A stretch of 64,000 bases of DNA from Pleomorphomonas sp. NRK KF1 (GTDB lineage Bacteria; Pseudomonadota; Alphaproteobacteria; Rhizobiales; Pleomorphomonadaceae), in assembly GCF_023721755.1 (NCBI RefSeq), contig NZ_JAMDLH010000001.1:620001-684000 (forward strand). Reading direction: 5' to 3'. The position numbers and the translations under genes were made by a program. The first letter of the stretch is position 1. Each line of letters begins with the position of its first letter. Positions 51,160 to 60,740 of the stretch are shown here, in pieces. The notes beneath the pieces are model-generated. The model was given only the letters and a program-made list of their open reading frames with translations. It did not search any database and was not told the origin of the DNA.

Positions 51160-52635
51160 TTACCACCACTGCTTCGGCGTGAATGTTCCCACGGCCTTCT
51201 CGATGGTCGAACCGAGTGTGAACAGCGTCTCCTCATCGAACGGCCGGCCGATCAACTGCAGGCCGAGCGGCAAGCCTTCGGCGGAGAGCCCGGCCGGCAC
51301 GGCGAGGCCCGGCAGGCCGGCCATGTTGACCGTCACGGTGAAGACGTCGTTGAGGTACATTTCCACCGGATCGGCATCGGCCTTCTCGCCGATTCCGAAG
51401 GCGGCCGACGGTGTCGCCGGCGTCAGGATCGCATCGACGCCCGCGGCATAGACGGTCTCGAAGTCGCGCTTGATCAGCGTGCGGACCTTCTGGGCGCGCA
51501 GGTAGTAGGCGTCGTAGTAGCCGGCCGACAGCACGTAGGTACCGATCAGGATGCGGCGCTTCACCTCGGCGCCGAAACCGGCGGCGCGGGTATTCTCGTA
51601 CATGTCGATGATATCCGAGCCCGGCACGCGCAGGCCGTAGCGGACGCCGTCATAGCGAGCGAGGTTCGACGACGCCTCGGCCGGCGCGACGATATAGTAG
51701 GCCGGCAGCGCGTATTTGGTGTGCGGCAACGAGATATCGACGATCTCCGCGCCCGCCTCGCGCAGAATGTCGATGCCCTTCTGCCAGAGCGCGTCGATCT
51801 CGGCCGGCATGCCGTCGAGCCGGTACTCCTTGGGAATGCCGATCTTGAAACCCTTGACCGACTTGCCGATGGCGGCCTCATAGTCGGGAACAGGAAGGTC
51901 GACCGACGTCGTGTCCTTGGGATCCACCGAAGCCATCGACTTCAGGAGAATGGCCGTATCGCGAACGTCGCGCGCAATCGGCCCGGCCTGATCGAGCGAG
52001 GAGGCGAAGGCGACAAGGCCCCAGCGCGAGCAGCGTCCATAGGTCGGCTTGATGCCTGTGGTGCCGGTGAAGGCGGCCGGCTGGCGGATGGAGCCGCCAG
52101 TGTCGGTGGCCGTCGCCCCCAGGCAGAGACGCGCGGCGACAGCCGCCGCCGAACCGCCCGACGAACCGCCCGGAACCAGATTGACGTCCGAACCGTTGCG
52201 GCGCCACGGATTGACCACCGAGCCGTAATGGCTTGTCTCGTTGGAGGAGCCCATGGCGAACTCGTCCATGTTGAGCTTGCCGAGCATGACGGCGCCATCA
52301 GCCCACAGGTTGGCGCTGACCGTGCTTTCGTAAGTAGGCTCGAACCCATCGAGGATGTGACTGCAAGCCTGGGTATGGACGCCCTTGGTGGCGTAGAGAT
52401 CCTTGATGCCGAGCGGCAGGCCTTCGAGCGCGCCGGCCTTGCCCGCCGCGATGCGCGCGTCGGAGGCCCTGGCCATGTCGCGCGCCTTGTCCGGCGTCTC
52501 GGTGACATAGGCATTGAGTACGCGCGCTTTTTCCATGGCGGCGAGATAGGCGTCCGTCAGCTCGACGGCGGTGAAGGACTTGGCCTTCAGCGCATCGCGC
52601 GCCTCGGCAAGGGTAAGTGAGGTGAGATCGGTCAC
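51160..52635 (-). CDS. gatA: Asp/Glu-tRNA amidotransferase subunit A
   Basis: 491 residues from a GTG start. The amidase signature is complete: [14 protein letters not shown] (catalytic Lys), [20 protein letters not shown] (first Ser) and [20 protein letters not shown] (nucleophile Ser). GatA hydrolyses glutamine and channels ammonia to GatB. It lies between gatC (45 nt upstream) and gatB on the same strand, the standard order. Confidence 0.96.
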   Translation of the reverse strand: MTDLTSLTLAEARDALKAKSFTAVELTDAYLAAMEKARVLNAYVTETPDKARDMARASDARIAAGKAGALEGLPLGIKDLYATKGVHTQACSHILDGFEPTYESTVSANLWADGAVMLGKLNMDEFAMGSSNETSHYGSVVNPWRRNGSDVNLVPGGSSGGSAAAVAARLCLGATATDTGGSIRQPAAFTGTTGIKPTYGRCSRWGLVAFASSLDQAGPIARDVRDTAILLKSMASVDPKDTTSVDLPVPDYEAAIGKSVKGFKIGIPKEYRLDGMPAEIDALWQKGIDILREAGAEIVDISLPHTKYALPAYYIVAPAEASSNLARYDGVRYGLRVPGSDIIDMYENTRAAGFGAEVKRRILIGTYVLSAGYYDAYYLRAQKVRTLIKRDFETVYAAGVDAILTPATPSAAFGIGEKADADPVEMYLNDVFTVTVNMAGLPGLAVPAGLSAEGLPLGLQLIGRPFDEETLFTLGSTIEKAVGTFTPKQWW

Positions 52636-52680
52636 TGCGGAAATCCCGAAAAATCGTAAGAAGCCAGCGTCCGGTGGGAG

Positions 52681-52968
52681 TTACTCGACCACCTTGGGCA
52701 CCAGGAAGAAATTGTCCTCGGAGACAGGGGCGTTGGCGGTGACGCCTTCCGCATCCTCGCCATCGGTAACGACGTCCTGCCGGCGACGCATCTTCACGGA
52801 AACCACGGAGGTCATCGGCTCGACGCCGGAAATGTCGACCTCGTCCAATTGCTCTACGAACCCGAGGATGGAATTGAGCTCATTGGTCATGCGCTCCGCC
52901 TCGTCATCGGTGACCTTTATCCTGGCGAGACGCGCAACGCGGCGCACGGTAGCCGTATCCACGGACAT
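52681..52968 (-). CDS. gatC: Asp/Glu-tRNA amidotransferase subunit C
   Basis: 95 residues from the ATG at 52968, with GAGGGAA upstream. It opens [20 protein letters not shown] and contains [20 protein letters not shown] and [19 protein letters not shown], the family core, then the conserved [11 protein letters not shown] end. GatC wraps around GatA and GatB and stabilises the complex. It is the first gene of the leftward operon. Confidence 0.95.
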   Translation of the reverse strand: MSVDTATVRRVARLARIKVTDDEAERMTNELNSILGFVEQLDEVDISGVEPMTSVVSVKMRRRQDVVTDGEDAEGVTANAPVSEDNFFLVPKVVE

Positions 52969-53410
52969 GTAGATTCCCTCGAACAGACTGGAATGTCCCG
53001 CGTATAGCACCGGTCGCGGTCGGGAGCCACCCGCTTCCTCGTACCGCCGATACGGCATCGGCCAAATTGCCGATCATTCGGCACTGAGTCGCAAGTTCCG
53101 GCGCCCCACAACCCAAAAGGGAGACCATAAACCGGAACCGGAGCAGTTCGCCCTTCCGGGCGCCTAGCAACCCGGTGTCTCGGCCTTCGAGAGTCGCTGC
53201 CCTCATAACATATTGATCTATACGAATATTTTAATCTGACCTCTAGCCATACAGTTCTTTTGTATGAAATCGTCTTTGCAAAGTTCTGCTTTCTGAACCG
53301 CGATTGGCGGGAATCCGTTGTTTTTTCATTGATGAATTCGACAAAAGCGGTCTATGAGTTCCCCGCTTTTCGAGGCGATCTTACCTCTAATCAGGTATAC
53401 CAAGCGTATC
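52969..53410. other. Intergenic region between divergent gatC and the GGDEF gene
   Basis: The gatC-proximal half is GC-rich. The stretch about 53205-53275 is strikingly AT-rich for this genome and is the likely promoter zone for the rightward GGDEF gene. No RNA gene, repeat or convincing ORF was seen. The GGDEF frame could begin within it at 53354. Confidence 0.45.
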
Positions 53411-54298
53411 ATGCACATCGTGCTCGTCGACGGCAGTCGAACCGGACTGATGATCCTGCAGAGGATGCTTGAACCTCGTGGTGACGACGTCGCTTATTTC
53501 ACCGACGGTCGCGAGGCGCTTCAGTACATCCAGTCGACACCGCAAGCCGAAGTGCTGATTACCAGCTTCGAGATTGGCGGCGTTTCAGGCACCGAGCTTT
53601 GCTGGGAGGCGCGCCTTATCGCCGATGCCGGGCGACCGCTCTACGTCATCGGCATGTCCGCCTCCAACGATGCGCAGCACTCCATCGGCGTGCTTGACGC
53701 GGGCGCCGACGATTTCATGTCCAAGCCGCCACGCCAGGACGAACTCAACGCCCGGCTGCGGGTCGCCGAGCGAACGCTGATCATGCAGCGCCGTCTCATA
53801 GAAATGGCAACCGTCGACCCCCTGTCGGGGCTTTTCAATCGCGGCGCCTTTCGCCAGCGGTTCGATGCGGAAATTGCCACCGCCGAGGTCGGCGGAACCT
53901 TTTCGCTCATTCTGTTCGACATCGACCACTTCAAGCATATCAACGACATCTACGGCCACGACGTCGGAGACGAGGTGATCCGCAGCGTAGGAACGCTCCG
54001 CGTGCCGCCGGACGCACATTTTTCCCGTATCGGCGGCGAAGAGTTCGCGGTGATCCTGCCCAGCATTCCCGTCGAGGGTGGCGTTTCGGTCGCAGAGTAC
54101 CTGCGCGAACAGGTCAATGCGCTCGCCATTGAACGCGGCGACAATACCATTCGGATCACCGCCAGTTTCGGCGTCGCCGAGTTTCGGCCGAGCGACACGG
54201 TCAACGATCTCTATCGGCGAGCGGATTCCGCCCTCTATCAGGCAAAGAACACCGGCCGCGACCGCGTTTCGGCCACGTCGCCGGAAATCGTCTCCTGA
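53411..54298 (+). CDS. GGDEF diguanylate cyclase with degenerate receiver domain
   Basis: 295 residues from the ATG at 53411 (an in-frame ATG at 53354 adds 19). The N-terminal CheY-like domain opens MHIVLVDGSRTGLMILQRML, but the phosphoacceptor Asp is replaced by Ser in VLITSFEIGGVSG, and the second acidic residue is Gly (VDGS); the Lys is kept (MSKPP). The GGDEF domain has DPLSGLFNRGAFRQRFDAEI, FDIDHFKHINDIYGHDVGDE and SRIGGEEFAVILP, an active-type GGEEF. No canonical RxxD inhibitory site lies at the usual spacing. It should make c-di-GMP, regulated by something other than classical phosphorylation. Confidence 0.88.
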   Translation: MHIVLVDGSRTGLMILQRMLEPRGDDVAYFTDGREALQYIQSTPQAEVLITSFEIGGVSGTELCWEARLIADAGRPLYVIGMSASNDAQHSIGVLDAGADDFMSKPPRQDELNARLRVAERTLIMQRRLIEMATVDPLSGLFNRGAFRQRFDAEIATAEVGGTFSLILFDIDHFKHINDIYGHDVGDEVIRSVGTLRVPPDAHFSRIGGEEFAVILPSIPVEGGVSVAEYLREQVNALAIERGDNTIRITASFGVAEFRPSDTVNDLYRRADSALYQAKNTGRDRVSATSPEIVS

Positions 54299-54368
54299 TT
54301 CCGGCGCCGCGACTTGGGCCGGCGCGCGGGGCATGGTAGGGAATGCCCCGCATGACGAGGCAGAACCA

Positions 54369-54863
54369 ATGACCGTGACCGAAGATCCCGTTGCCTTTGT
54401 GGCGACCTTGCAACCGGGGCGACGTCTGCTCGGCCTCGATCTCGGCACCAAGACGATCGGCGTCGCCCTTTCCGACGAGCGCTTCCTCATCGCAACGCCC
54501 TTGGTGACCCTTTCCCGCGTCAAGTTCGGCAAGGATGCCACTGCCTTGATCGAGCTCGCCGACAAACATGATGTCGGCGCCTACATCCTGGGCCTGCCGA
54601 TCAACATGGACGGCAGCGAGGGACCCCGCGCCCAGTCGACGCGCGCCTTCGCCCGCAACCTTGCGCCGCTTGACGGACGCCCCCTGTTCTTTTGGGATGA
54701 AAGGCTCTCCACGGCGGCCGTCACCCGCACGCTTCTGGAAGCGGACACATCGCGTCGCCGACGCGACGAAGTTGTCGACAAACTCGCGGCGAGCTTCATC
54801 CTGCAAGGGTTCCTCGACCGCCTGCATCTCGCCGCGCGCGCCGACGATCCTCGCCGGCTTTAG
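54369..54863 (+). CDS. ruvX: Putative pre-16S rRNA nuclease / Holliday junction resolvase YqgF
   Basis: 164 residues. The RNase H-like fold has LLGLDLGTKTIGVALSDERF (first Asp), AYILGLPINMDGSEGPRAQS, LFFWDERLSTAAV and VDKLAASFILQGFLDRL with the last acidic residue. YqgF/RuvX is involved in 16S rRNA 5' maturation and was proposed as a junction resolvase. It lies 70 nt after the GGDEF gene and may be read through from it. It is convergent with the lipid-modification cluster. Confidence 0.93.
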   Translation: MTVTEDPVAFVATLQPGRRLLGLDLGTKTIGVALSDERFLIATPLVTLSRVKFGKDATALIELADKHDVGAYILGLPINMDGSEGPRAQSTRAFARNLAPLDGRPLFFWDERLSTAAVTRTLLEADTSRRRRDEVVDKLAASFILQGFLDRLHLAARADDPRRL

Positions 54864-54877
54864 GAGCGCCTACCCGA

Positions 54878-55204
54878 TCACTCCGGCCGCGCGCGTTTCG
54901 TCGACTTTCGGATCAGCATCAGGTTGCGGATGTAGATGAGAAGGCCCAGCCCCTGCCCGGCGATGAACACCGGGTCCTGCCGGGCGATCGAATAGACCAG
55001 CAGAAGAAAACCGCCACCGAGCGAAAACAGCCAGAAGGCAACCGGAATCACCGAAGCCTTGGCTTTCTCCGAGGCGAGCCATTGCACCACGAAGCGCATG
55101 GTGAACATGGCCTGGGCGACAAAGCCGAGGATCACCCAGAAATCGAGCTGCTTGACGAAAACGTCGTGAAGCCAGCCGGCGAACTGCGCGAAGAGATCAG
55201 CCAT
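54878..55204 (-). CDS. Lipid A biosynthesis N-terminal domain protein
   Basis: 108 residues with three membrane helices (DFWVILGFVAQAMFTMRFVV, VIPVAFWLFSLGGGFLLLVY, PVFIAGQGLGLLIYIRNLML). This is the stand-alone LABNTD domain otherwise fused to LpxB in some bacteria. Members sit beside polyprenyl-phosphate glycosyltransferases and may help handle the lipid carrier. The ATG lies within the end of the GT2 fusion gene (8-nt overlap), so they are coupled. It is the last gene of the cluster. Confidence 0.88.
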   Translation of the reverse strand: MADLFAQFAGWLHDVFVKQLDFWVILGFVAQAMFTMRFVVQWLASEKAKASVIPVAFWLFSLGGGFLLLVYSIARQDPVFIAGQGLGLLIYIRNLMLIRKSTKRARPE

Positions 55205-56795
55205 TGTCGTTTCCGATTTCCGAGGCAACGGGAAGACGCTTGATGCGTCGCTTCAGCCACCAGACGCCGAAAAGATCAAGGATGCCCTGCAGACCGCGAT
55301 CGAAGATTCCGTAGTTGGACGCGCCGTGCATGCGCGACCGATCGACCACGTCGAGATGGGTGACGCCATAGCCTTCGCGCAGGACCAGCGCCGGCAGGTA
55401 GCGGTGCCACCCGTGGAAGAAGGGCAGCAGCAGGAAGATATCGCGTCGCACCGCCTTGAGACCGCAACCGGTGTCGCGCGTCGCATCCTTCAAAATGGCG
55501 TTGCGCAGCCAGTTGGCAAAGCGCGAGGCATAGCGCTTGGCAGGCCCGTCGGTGCGTTTGAGACGCTGCCCGGCGGCAATGCCCACCGACGGACCGGCCG
55601 CGACAAGCGCATCGACCAGCTTCGGAATGTAGGCGGGATCGTTCTGGCCGTCGCCGTCGATCGTCGCGACGATCTCGCCCCGCGCCGCGAGCACGCCCGA
55701 GCGGACGGCTGCCGACTGACCACAAGCTTCGGCATGACGAATATGGCGAACAGGCCTGCCTTCCGTCTTCCAGGCCGCGACGGCGGCGCCCGTGCCGTCG
55801 GTCGAACCGTCGTCGACGACGATCACCTCGAAGGCGCGGCCAGCCATGGCCTCGAAGATCTCCGGCACGATGACCGCGAGATTGTCCGCTTCGTTGCGGG
55901 CGGGAATGACGACCGAGACAAATCCCGTCTCGGAAGGCTTCGGTACGATCATGCTGGTGACTCCGACCGGATGCGCGCTCGTCGCGGCGTCCGGCAACCC
56001 GGCTCCTGAAGAATGAAAAACTGGAACGATGCTTTGCCTGCTTATGGCAAGACGCAGCCGCGTCAACAAGGCCCTGCCCTCGCCGGAGATCATGTCGATC
56101 CGAAGGCGAAGTGGCAGCGGCAGTCCACTTTCCGAAAGGTGAAACAGTCGGCCCCGCCTGGCGAACCAAATGGCCACGAACAGCGTGCCCCAGGCGCCAA
56201 ACGAAAGGCCGGCGACCACGTCCGAGACACGGTGAGCGTTCACCATCACCCGTGACGCGCCGATTGCGAGGGCAAACGGCCAAACCACAACGGCAAGCGG
56301 CCGCCACAGGAGCGTGAGCGACAACGCGAAGGCCGCCGCCGTTGTCGAGTGCCCGGAGGGGAAAGCGGCGTGCGATGGACGGAAGGCAAGAAACCGCACG
56401 ACCCGCTCGCCCTCGACCGACGGACGCGAGAAGCCGAGCGAATACTTGACGATCAAGACGGCAATGCCGGTCGCCGCGATCGACGCGAAAAAGAACAAGA
56501 CCATGTTCTGCAGCGTCGCGAAGCTCCCCGGAGGGCCGAACTTCGGGCGATTGAGGTAATGGAGCAGCAGCACCGCGAGGCCCGAAGGAATAAGCATCCA
56601 GTCCGATTGTCCCAACCGCGACAGCAAGGGCCAGATGGGTGACGGCTGCCCAGCGGCCATAACCCAGGCGCGCGCCCCTTCGTCGAAACGGCTCGCCACG
56701 ATGACGACGAGCACCGTCATGAGGCCGGCCAGCCAGAGCGCCGTCTTGACGACATCGGGATCGCGCCAGCGGGCCGGCCGCTTGTTGATCAGCAT
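55197..56795 (-). CDS. Fusion of PAP2 phosphatase and GT2 polyprenyl-phosphate glycosyltransferase
   Basis: 532 residues in one frame. Residues about 1-235 are a membrane PAP2 phosphatase: KYSLGFSRPSVEG, PSHAAFPSGHSTTAAAFALS and SRVMVNAHRVSDVVAG give the three catalytic motifs. From about 282 a GT2 (DPM1/ArnC-like) domain follows: FVSVVIPARNEADNLAVIVP, VIVVDDGSTDGTG, IDGDGQNDP and ATRDTGCGLKAVRRDIF. An internal ATG at 55952 has GGAG 8 nt upstream, so the GT2 part might also be made separately. The GT2 domain would load a sugar onto a polyprenyl phosphate used by the ArnT-type enzyme encoded 10 nt upstream. Confidence 0.87.
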   Translation of the reverse strand: MLINKRPARWRDPDVVKTALWLAGLMTVLVVIVASRFDEGARAWVMAAGQPSPIWPLLSRLGQSDWMLIPSGLAVLLLHYLNRPKFGPPGSFATLQNMVLFFFASIAATGIAVLIVKYSLGFSRPSVEGERVVRFLAFRPSHAAFPSGHSTTAAAFALSLTLLWRPLAVVVWPFALAIGASRVMVNAHRVSDVVAGLSFGAWGTLFVAIWFARRGRLFHLSESGLPLPLRLRIDMISGEGRALLTRLRLAISRQSIVPVFHSSGAGLPDAATSAHPVGVTSMIVPKPSETGFVSVVIPARNEADNLAVIVPEIFEAMAGRAFEVIVVDDGSTDGTGAAVAAWKTEGRPVRHIRHAEACGQSAAVRSGVLAARGEIVATIDGDGQNDPAYIPKLVDALVAAGPSVGIAAGQRLKRTDGPAKRYASRFANWLRNAILKDATRDTGCGLKAVRRDIFLLLPFFHGWHRYLPALVLREGYGVTHLDVVDRSRMHGASNYGIFDRGLQGILDLFGVWWLKRRIKRLPVASEIGNDNG

Positions 56796-56805
56796 GACCC
56801 GCTCC

Positions 56806-58506
56806 TCACGGCTTCGAAAACAGCAGCATGGTACGGAGCTTCATACCGTTGAGATTGCGGCCCTTGATGGTGGCAGCCGGTTCCGGCGCTGCCTTGGCAT
56901 CGCCGAGCGCCGTCAGGAACTCGCCCTTTGCCTCTTCCGCGACGATGGCGACGGCGCATTCGTGGGTTCGGAAGGATTCGGCGGCGCCCGACGCGCCTGT
57001 CCGAAGAATGCCCGTACCAAGACGGAAGACGGTGCTCGGCTCGCCGTAGCCCACGATGGAGATCGCCGGCGCCTCGCACTGGCGGGTGGCTGCCACGGCG
57101 TCGGCCAGATCGTCGCTGAGCCAGATCTGTCGCGCCGCCGGCAGAAGAATGACGTAACCGAGCAGCATCAGGCCACCGGAAGCGGCAATCGTCGCCGCGA
57201 GACCGGCCCCAAGACGCCCCGAAGCCAGCAGTCGGCTCGCCATGAAGCCGAGGCCGCCGACGACAACCGCGCCGACAAGGCCCTGCCAGCTCGCATATCC
57301 CTGATAGATGAGAAAGGCGACGTTGAGTCCGAAAGCGACCAAAAGCGACCCGACCGCTAGGAAGGCCACCGAAACGCGCCATCCGCGCCGCGCAACGCCA
57401 AGCCCCCCGCCATCGAGAAGCAGGCCGATCAAGACCGCCAGCGCCGGCATGAAGGGCAACACGTAGTTGGGCAGCTTGGTGGCAACCGCCTCGAATACGA
57501 TCCAGCCGGGCAACGCCCAGGCGATCAGGAAGAAGATCGCCGGCTCGCGTCGCGTTTTCCAGGCCTGAACCACCGCCAGCGGCGCCAGAACCGACAGTGG
57601 CCAGAACGTACCGAGCGCAACGAGCAGATGAACGCCCGGTGGCGCACCATGCGATTCCTGTCCGGAAGCGACCTTACCGAGCATGTCGCGGCCGACCGCC
57701 TGGGTGAAGAAGGCGCCGCCCGAGATCCAGCCGATGGCAATCAACCACGGCAAAGCGAGAAGCAGCATCCAGACGATGCCTTTGAGCGGCGACAGCGAAC
57801 GCCAGAGAGTCGTCGATCGCTCCCTGGCCGAAACGGCAAGAATCGTGAGGCCGGCGACCAGCGGCGTAATCGGCCCCTTGATCAGGATGCCGATCCCCAT
57901 GGCCGTCCAGAACAGGGCGTTGCGCGGGAACGATTTCGCCCTCGCCTGATCGACATAGGCGCGGGCCAACGCGAACTCCGCGGCGAGCACCGTGGCGCAC
58001 AACATGGCGTCGGTCTTGGCGATGCGCGCCTCGAAACCGATGAGCATCGTGGAGGCGGAAAGAAGGCCTGCAAACAATCCCGCCCGCGTCGTGCCAAGCG
58101 TGGCGCCGATGCCGTAGGTGAAAAGCACCATCAGCACCGCGCCGATCAGGGACGGCAGGCGATAAACCCAGAGTGGAGCGTCGGCGGCATAGCCCGAGAG
58201 CTCGGCGGTCGCGGCCTGAATCCAGTAGATGCCGACGGGCTTCTTGTAGCGAGGTTCATCCTGGAAGCGAATGTCCACCCAGTCGCCCGTCTCCAGCATC
58301 TGGTGGGAGGCCTGCACGTAGAGCGCCTCGTCGCGATCAGTGAGCGGCAACGAGGAAATGCCGGGGGCAAGCAGCGCAAGCGTGACAAAAGTCAGGGCGA
58401 GGAGATTGACGAGATGCGAACGCGCAAACTCCCATCCCTTTCGGGATGCCGACGGCGCAACTGATGCCCCGTCTTCGCCTGGCTCCTTATCGCTGTCGTT
58501 GTCCAT
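56806..58506 (-). CDS. ArnT/GT83-family membrane glycosyltransferase
   Basis: 566 residues with a charged N-terminus and about 12 membrane helices. The catalytic periplasmic loop 1 has LPLTDRDEALYVQASHQMLE with the Asp/Glu pair, then DEPRYKKPVGIYWIQAATA, the ArnT-type signature. The C-terminal ~150 residues form a soluble periplasmic domain with CEAPAISIVGYGEPSTVFRL. It would transfer a sugar from a polyprenyl phosphate donor to lipid A or a similar acceptor outside the inner membrane. It is the first gene of the cluster. Confidence 0.9.
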   Translation of the reverse strand: MDNDSDKEPGEDGASVAPSASRKGWEFARSHLVNLLALTFVTLALLAPGISSLPLTDRDEALYVQASHQMLETGDWVDIRFQDEPRYKKPVGIYWIQAATAELSGYAADAPLWVYRLPSLIGAVLMVLFTYGIGATLGTTRAGLFAGLLSASTMLIGFEARIAKTDAMLCATVLAAEFALARAYVDQARAKSFPRNALFWTAMGIGILIKGPITPLVAGLTILAVSARERSTTLWRSLSPLKGIVWMLLLALPWLIAIGWISGGAFFTQAVGRDMLGKVASGQESHGAPPGVHLLVALGTFWPLSVLAPLAVVQAWKTRREPAIFFLIAWALPGWIVFEAVATKLPNYVLPFMPALAVLIGLLLDGGGLGVARRGWRVSVAFLAVGSLLVAFGLNVAFLIYQGYASWQGLVGAVVVGGLGFMASRLLASGRLGAGLAATIAASGGLMLLGYVILLPAARQIWLSDDLADAVAATRQCEAPAISIVGYGEPSTVFRLGTGILRTGASGAAESFRTHECAVAIVAEEAKGEFLTALGDAKAAPEPAATIKGRNLNGMKLRTMLLFSKP

Positions 58507-58881
58507 GCATCGAAGTCCGCCGTGGAAGCCCGCTGTCGGGCAATACGCGCGCCTCTTATCACGGAACGCCGCGTCTGGGCATCACACTTGCGCAACCCTC
58601 CGCCGCAATCGGGACAATGTGGGTAGCGACGACGAAAAGAGCATGTTCGTCATGAACCGGTTCCCAAAGTCGCCTCAATATGGAAGCATGTCACCCAAGT
58701 GGTCCGACTCCGGCATTTGCTTTCCGACATCGCGCTCGGATCAGGTGCGGGAGTTCCAGGGCCAGCAAACAACCCGCTGCTCCCACCGGAGTCTTTGGAT
58801 CTGACGCTTGATCCGGCTGCGTCTGCCGGCCCTCGAATGTCGAAGTCTGTTCCATGGGCTCCCGCAACAATCGAGGCTCGT
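58507..58881. other. Divergent intergenic region before the antiporter gene
   Basis: 375 nt between the ArnT-type gene and the antiporter. The antiporter frame stays open upstream to 58699, but sequence before 58882 does not resemble the family, so it is treated as leader. No riboswitch, repeat or separate small gene was recognised. Confidence 0.45.
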
Positions 58882-60720
58882 ATGCATCAGATCGCGGTCG
58901 CCAACCTCGTCTTGGCCTTGGGCGCGACCCTGATCCTTCTCGGCATTCTTTCCAGCCTTCTGGCCTCGCGCTTCGGCACTCCCCTGCTCCTCGTGTTCCT
59001 TGTTGTGGGCATGCTGGCCGGCGTTGACGGCCCTGGCGGAATAGAGTTCAGCAACTATCGCCTCACCTACCTGATCGGCTCCTGCGCGCTCGCCATCATC
59101 CTGTTCGACGGCGGGCTCAGGACACGACTTTCCGAAACACGCGAGGCATTGGGGCCATCCCTCGCGCTGGCCACCGTCGGCGTCGCGGTGACCGCCCTTC
59201 TCATCGGCGTGTTCAGCTATCTGGTCATGGGCTATAGCCTCATCGAAGGACTGCTGCTCGGCTCCATCATCGCCTCGACCGACGCAGCGGCGGTGTTTTT
59301 CCTCCTCAAGACGGGTGGCCTTCAACTCAAGCCCCGCATCGGTTCGATGCTGGAAATCGAATCCGGCTCCAATGATCCCGTGGCCGTCTTTCTCACCATG
59401 GTCCTTACCGAACTTGCCGTTGTTCATTCGTCGCCCGGCTTCAGCACGCTGACCGAGCTCAGCCAACAGGCTTTGCTCGGCGCAGCCATGGGGATCGCCG
59501 GCGGCAGTCTGGCGACGGTGGCGCTCAACCGTCTGACTTTGCCGGGAGGGCTGCATCCGCTGTTCGTCATTGCGCTGACGGTCAGCGTTTTCGGCGCGAC
59601 CTCCTATTTCGACGGCTCCGGTTTCCTCGCCGTCTACGTGGCCGGTCTGGTCGTGGGCAACAGCAGCGTTCGCGCCTACCCCGCCATCAGCAAGTTCCTC
59701 GAAAGCGCCACCTGGCTCTGTCAGATCGTCATGTTCCTGATGCTGGGCCTCCTGGTGACGCCGAGCAACCTGATCGAGTATGCGCCGGAGGGCCTGACCA
59801 TCGCCCTGTTCCTGATGATCATCGGGCGACCGGCGGCCGTCTGGATATGTCTGAAGCCTTTCGGATTCACGCCACCGGAAATCAATTTTGCGTCCTGGGT
59901 TGGCCTGCGCGGCGCCGTCTCCATTTTCCTGGCGACCGTTCCGACTTTGGCCGGCGCGCCCAACGCCCCAATGTACTTCAACGTCGCCTTCTTCGTGGTG
60001 TTGATATCGCTGCTCGTTCAGGGCTGGACCATCGCGCCGGCCGCCCGCTTCTTCGGCATGGCGCTCAAGCGGCCAGCGGCCAGCACCCGCCGTGTCGAGA
60101 TCGACCTGCCCGGCCAAACGGACAACGAGATGGTCGGCTATCCGGTCAGACCAGACAGCTATGCCGCGTTGCGACCGGCCTCCCTGCCCGCCTGGCTGAA
60201 GCCGGTCATCGTGGTTCGCGACGGCGCCGTCAAGAACGCTGCCGAGGCCGGCCAGATCAAGGCGGGCGACTACGCCTATTTCATCTCGCCCCAGGATCGC
60301 GTCAATCGCCTCGACAGGCTCTTCGCCGCACTGCCCGCGGAGGCCGTGACAGCCGCCAAGCGCACCGCCTTTGGCGAGTTCGCCGTGGCGCCGGACGCCC
60401 CCTTGTCGGACCTTGCGACCTTCTACGAAATGCAGATCCCGCCGAAGCTTGCCGGCCTCACCGTCGCTGAAGCCTTCTCGGTTCGCTATGGCAATCGGCT
60501 GCACACCGGAAGCCGGCTGACGCTCGCCAACTACGCCGAGCTCGTCGCGCGCGTCGTCGAGGATGGACAGCTCCTGAAAGCCAGTCTGCGCCTCGAGGAT
60601 GTCGTCGATGTTTCCATGCGAACGCCGCAGCTACCGCCGCCAACGGCGGTCCGTCGGCTCTACGACCGGCTTCATCATCGCTTCTGGAACAAGGGAAAGC
60701 CCCACGAGCCGGTCAAATAG
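58882..60720 (+). CDS. Potassium/proton antiporter, NhaP2/CvrA type
   Basis: 612 residues from the ATG at 58882, with GAGG upstream; ATGs at 58837 and 58699 are longer alternatives. Thirteen or so membrane helices of the CPA1 family include ILFDGGLRTRLSETREALGP, SIIASTDAAAVFFLL and IESGSNDPVAVFLTMVL, the ion-binding Asp region. The cytoplasmic C-terminal part (from about 400) contains a TrkA-C-like and CorC/HlyC-like regulatory domain (VRDGAVKNAAEAGQIKAGDY, then GEFAVAPDAPLSDLATFYEM). It exchanges K+ or Na+ for H+ in pH and osmotic control. Confidence 0.88.
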   Translation: MHQIAVANLVLALGATLILLGILSSLLASRFGTPLLLVFLVVGMLAGVDGPGGIEFSNYRLTYLIGSCALAIILFDGGLRTRLSETREALGPSLALATVGVAVTALLIGVFSYLVMGYSLIEGLLLGSIIASTDAAAVFFLLKTGGLQLKPRIGSMLEIESGSNDPVAVFLTMVLTELAVVHSSPGFSTLTELSQQALLGAAMGIAGGSLATVALNRLTLPGGLHPLFVIALTVSVFGATSYFDGSGFLAVYVAGLVVGNSSVRAYPAISKFLESATWLCQIVMFLMLGLLVTPSNLIEYAPEGLTIALFLMIIGRPAAVWICLKPFGFTPPEINFASWVGLRGAVSIFLATVPTLAGAPNAPMYFNVAFFVVLISLLVQGWTIAPAARFFGMALKRPAASTRRVEIDLPGQTDNEMVGYPVRPDSYAALRPASLPAWLKPVIVVRDGAVKNAAEAGQIKAGDYAYFISPQDRVNRLDRLFAALPAEAVTAAKRTAFGEFAVAPDAPLSDLATFYEMQIPPKLAGLTVAEAFSVRYGNRLHTGSRLTLANYAELVARVVEDGQLLKASLRLEDVVDVSMRTPQLPPPTAVRRLYDRLHHRFWNKGKPHEPVK

Positions 60721-60740
60721 ACTGGCTTTCCGTGGCTTTT
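60694..60740 (+). terminator. Terminator overlapping the antiporter stop codon
   Basis: GGAAAGCC (near 60693) can pair with GGCTTTCC (60723-60730), and AAAG..CCACG pairs with CGTGGCTTT (60731-60739) with a small bulge; TTTTAT follows. The hairpin includes the stop codon. It is weaker than other terminators here because of the bulge and competing pairings. Confidence 0.5.

Noticed and set aside
49625-51451. 608-codon ORF on the + strand across gatB
   Set aside because: It is antisense to a clear gatB gene with complete motifs. Long stop-free antisense frames are expected in GC-rich DNA, and its translation shows no recognisable domain.
58741-60504. 587-codon ORF on the - strand across the antiporter gene
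   Set aside because: It is the reverse-complement frame of a well-supported antiporter and is rich in Gly/Arg/Gln/Asp, typical of a shadow frame.
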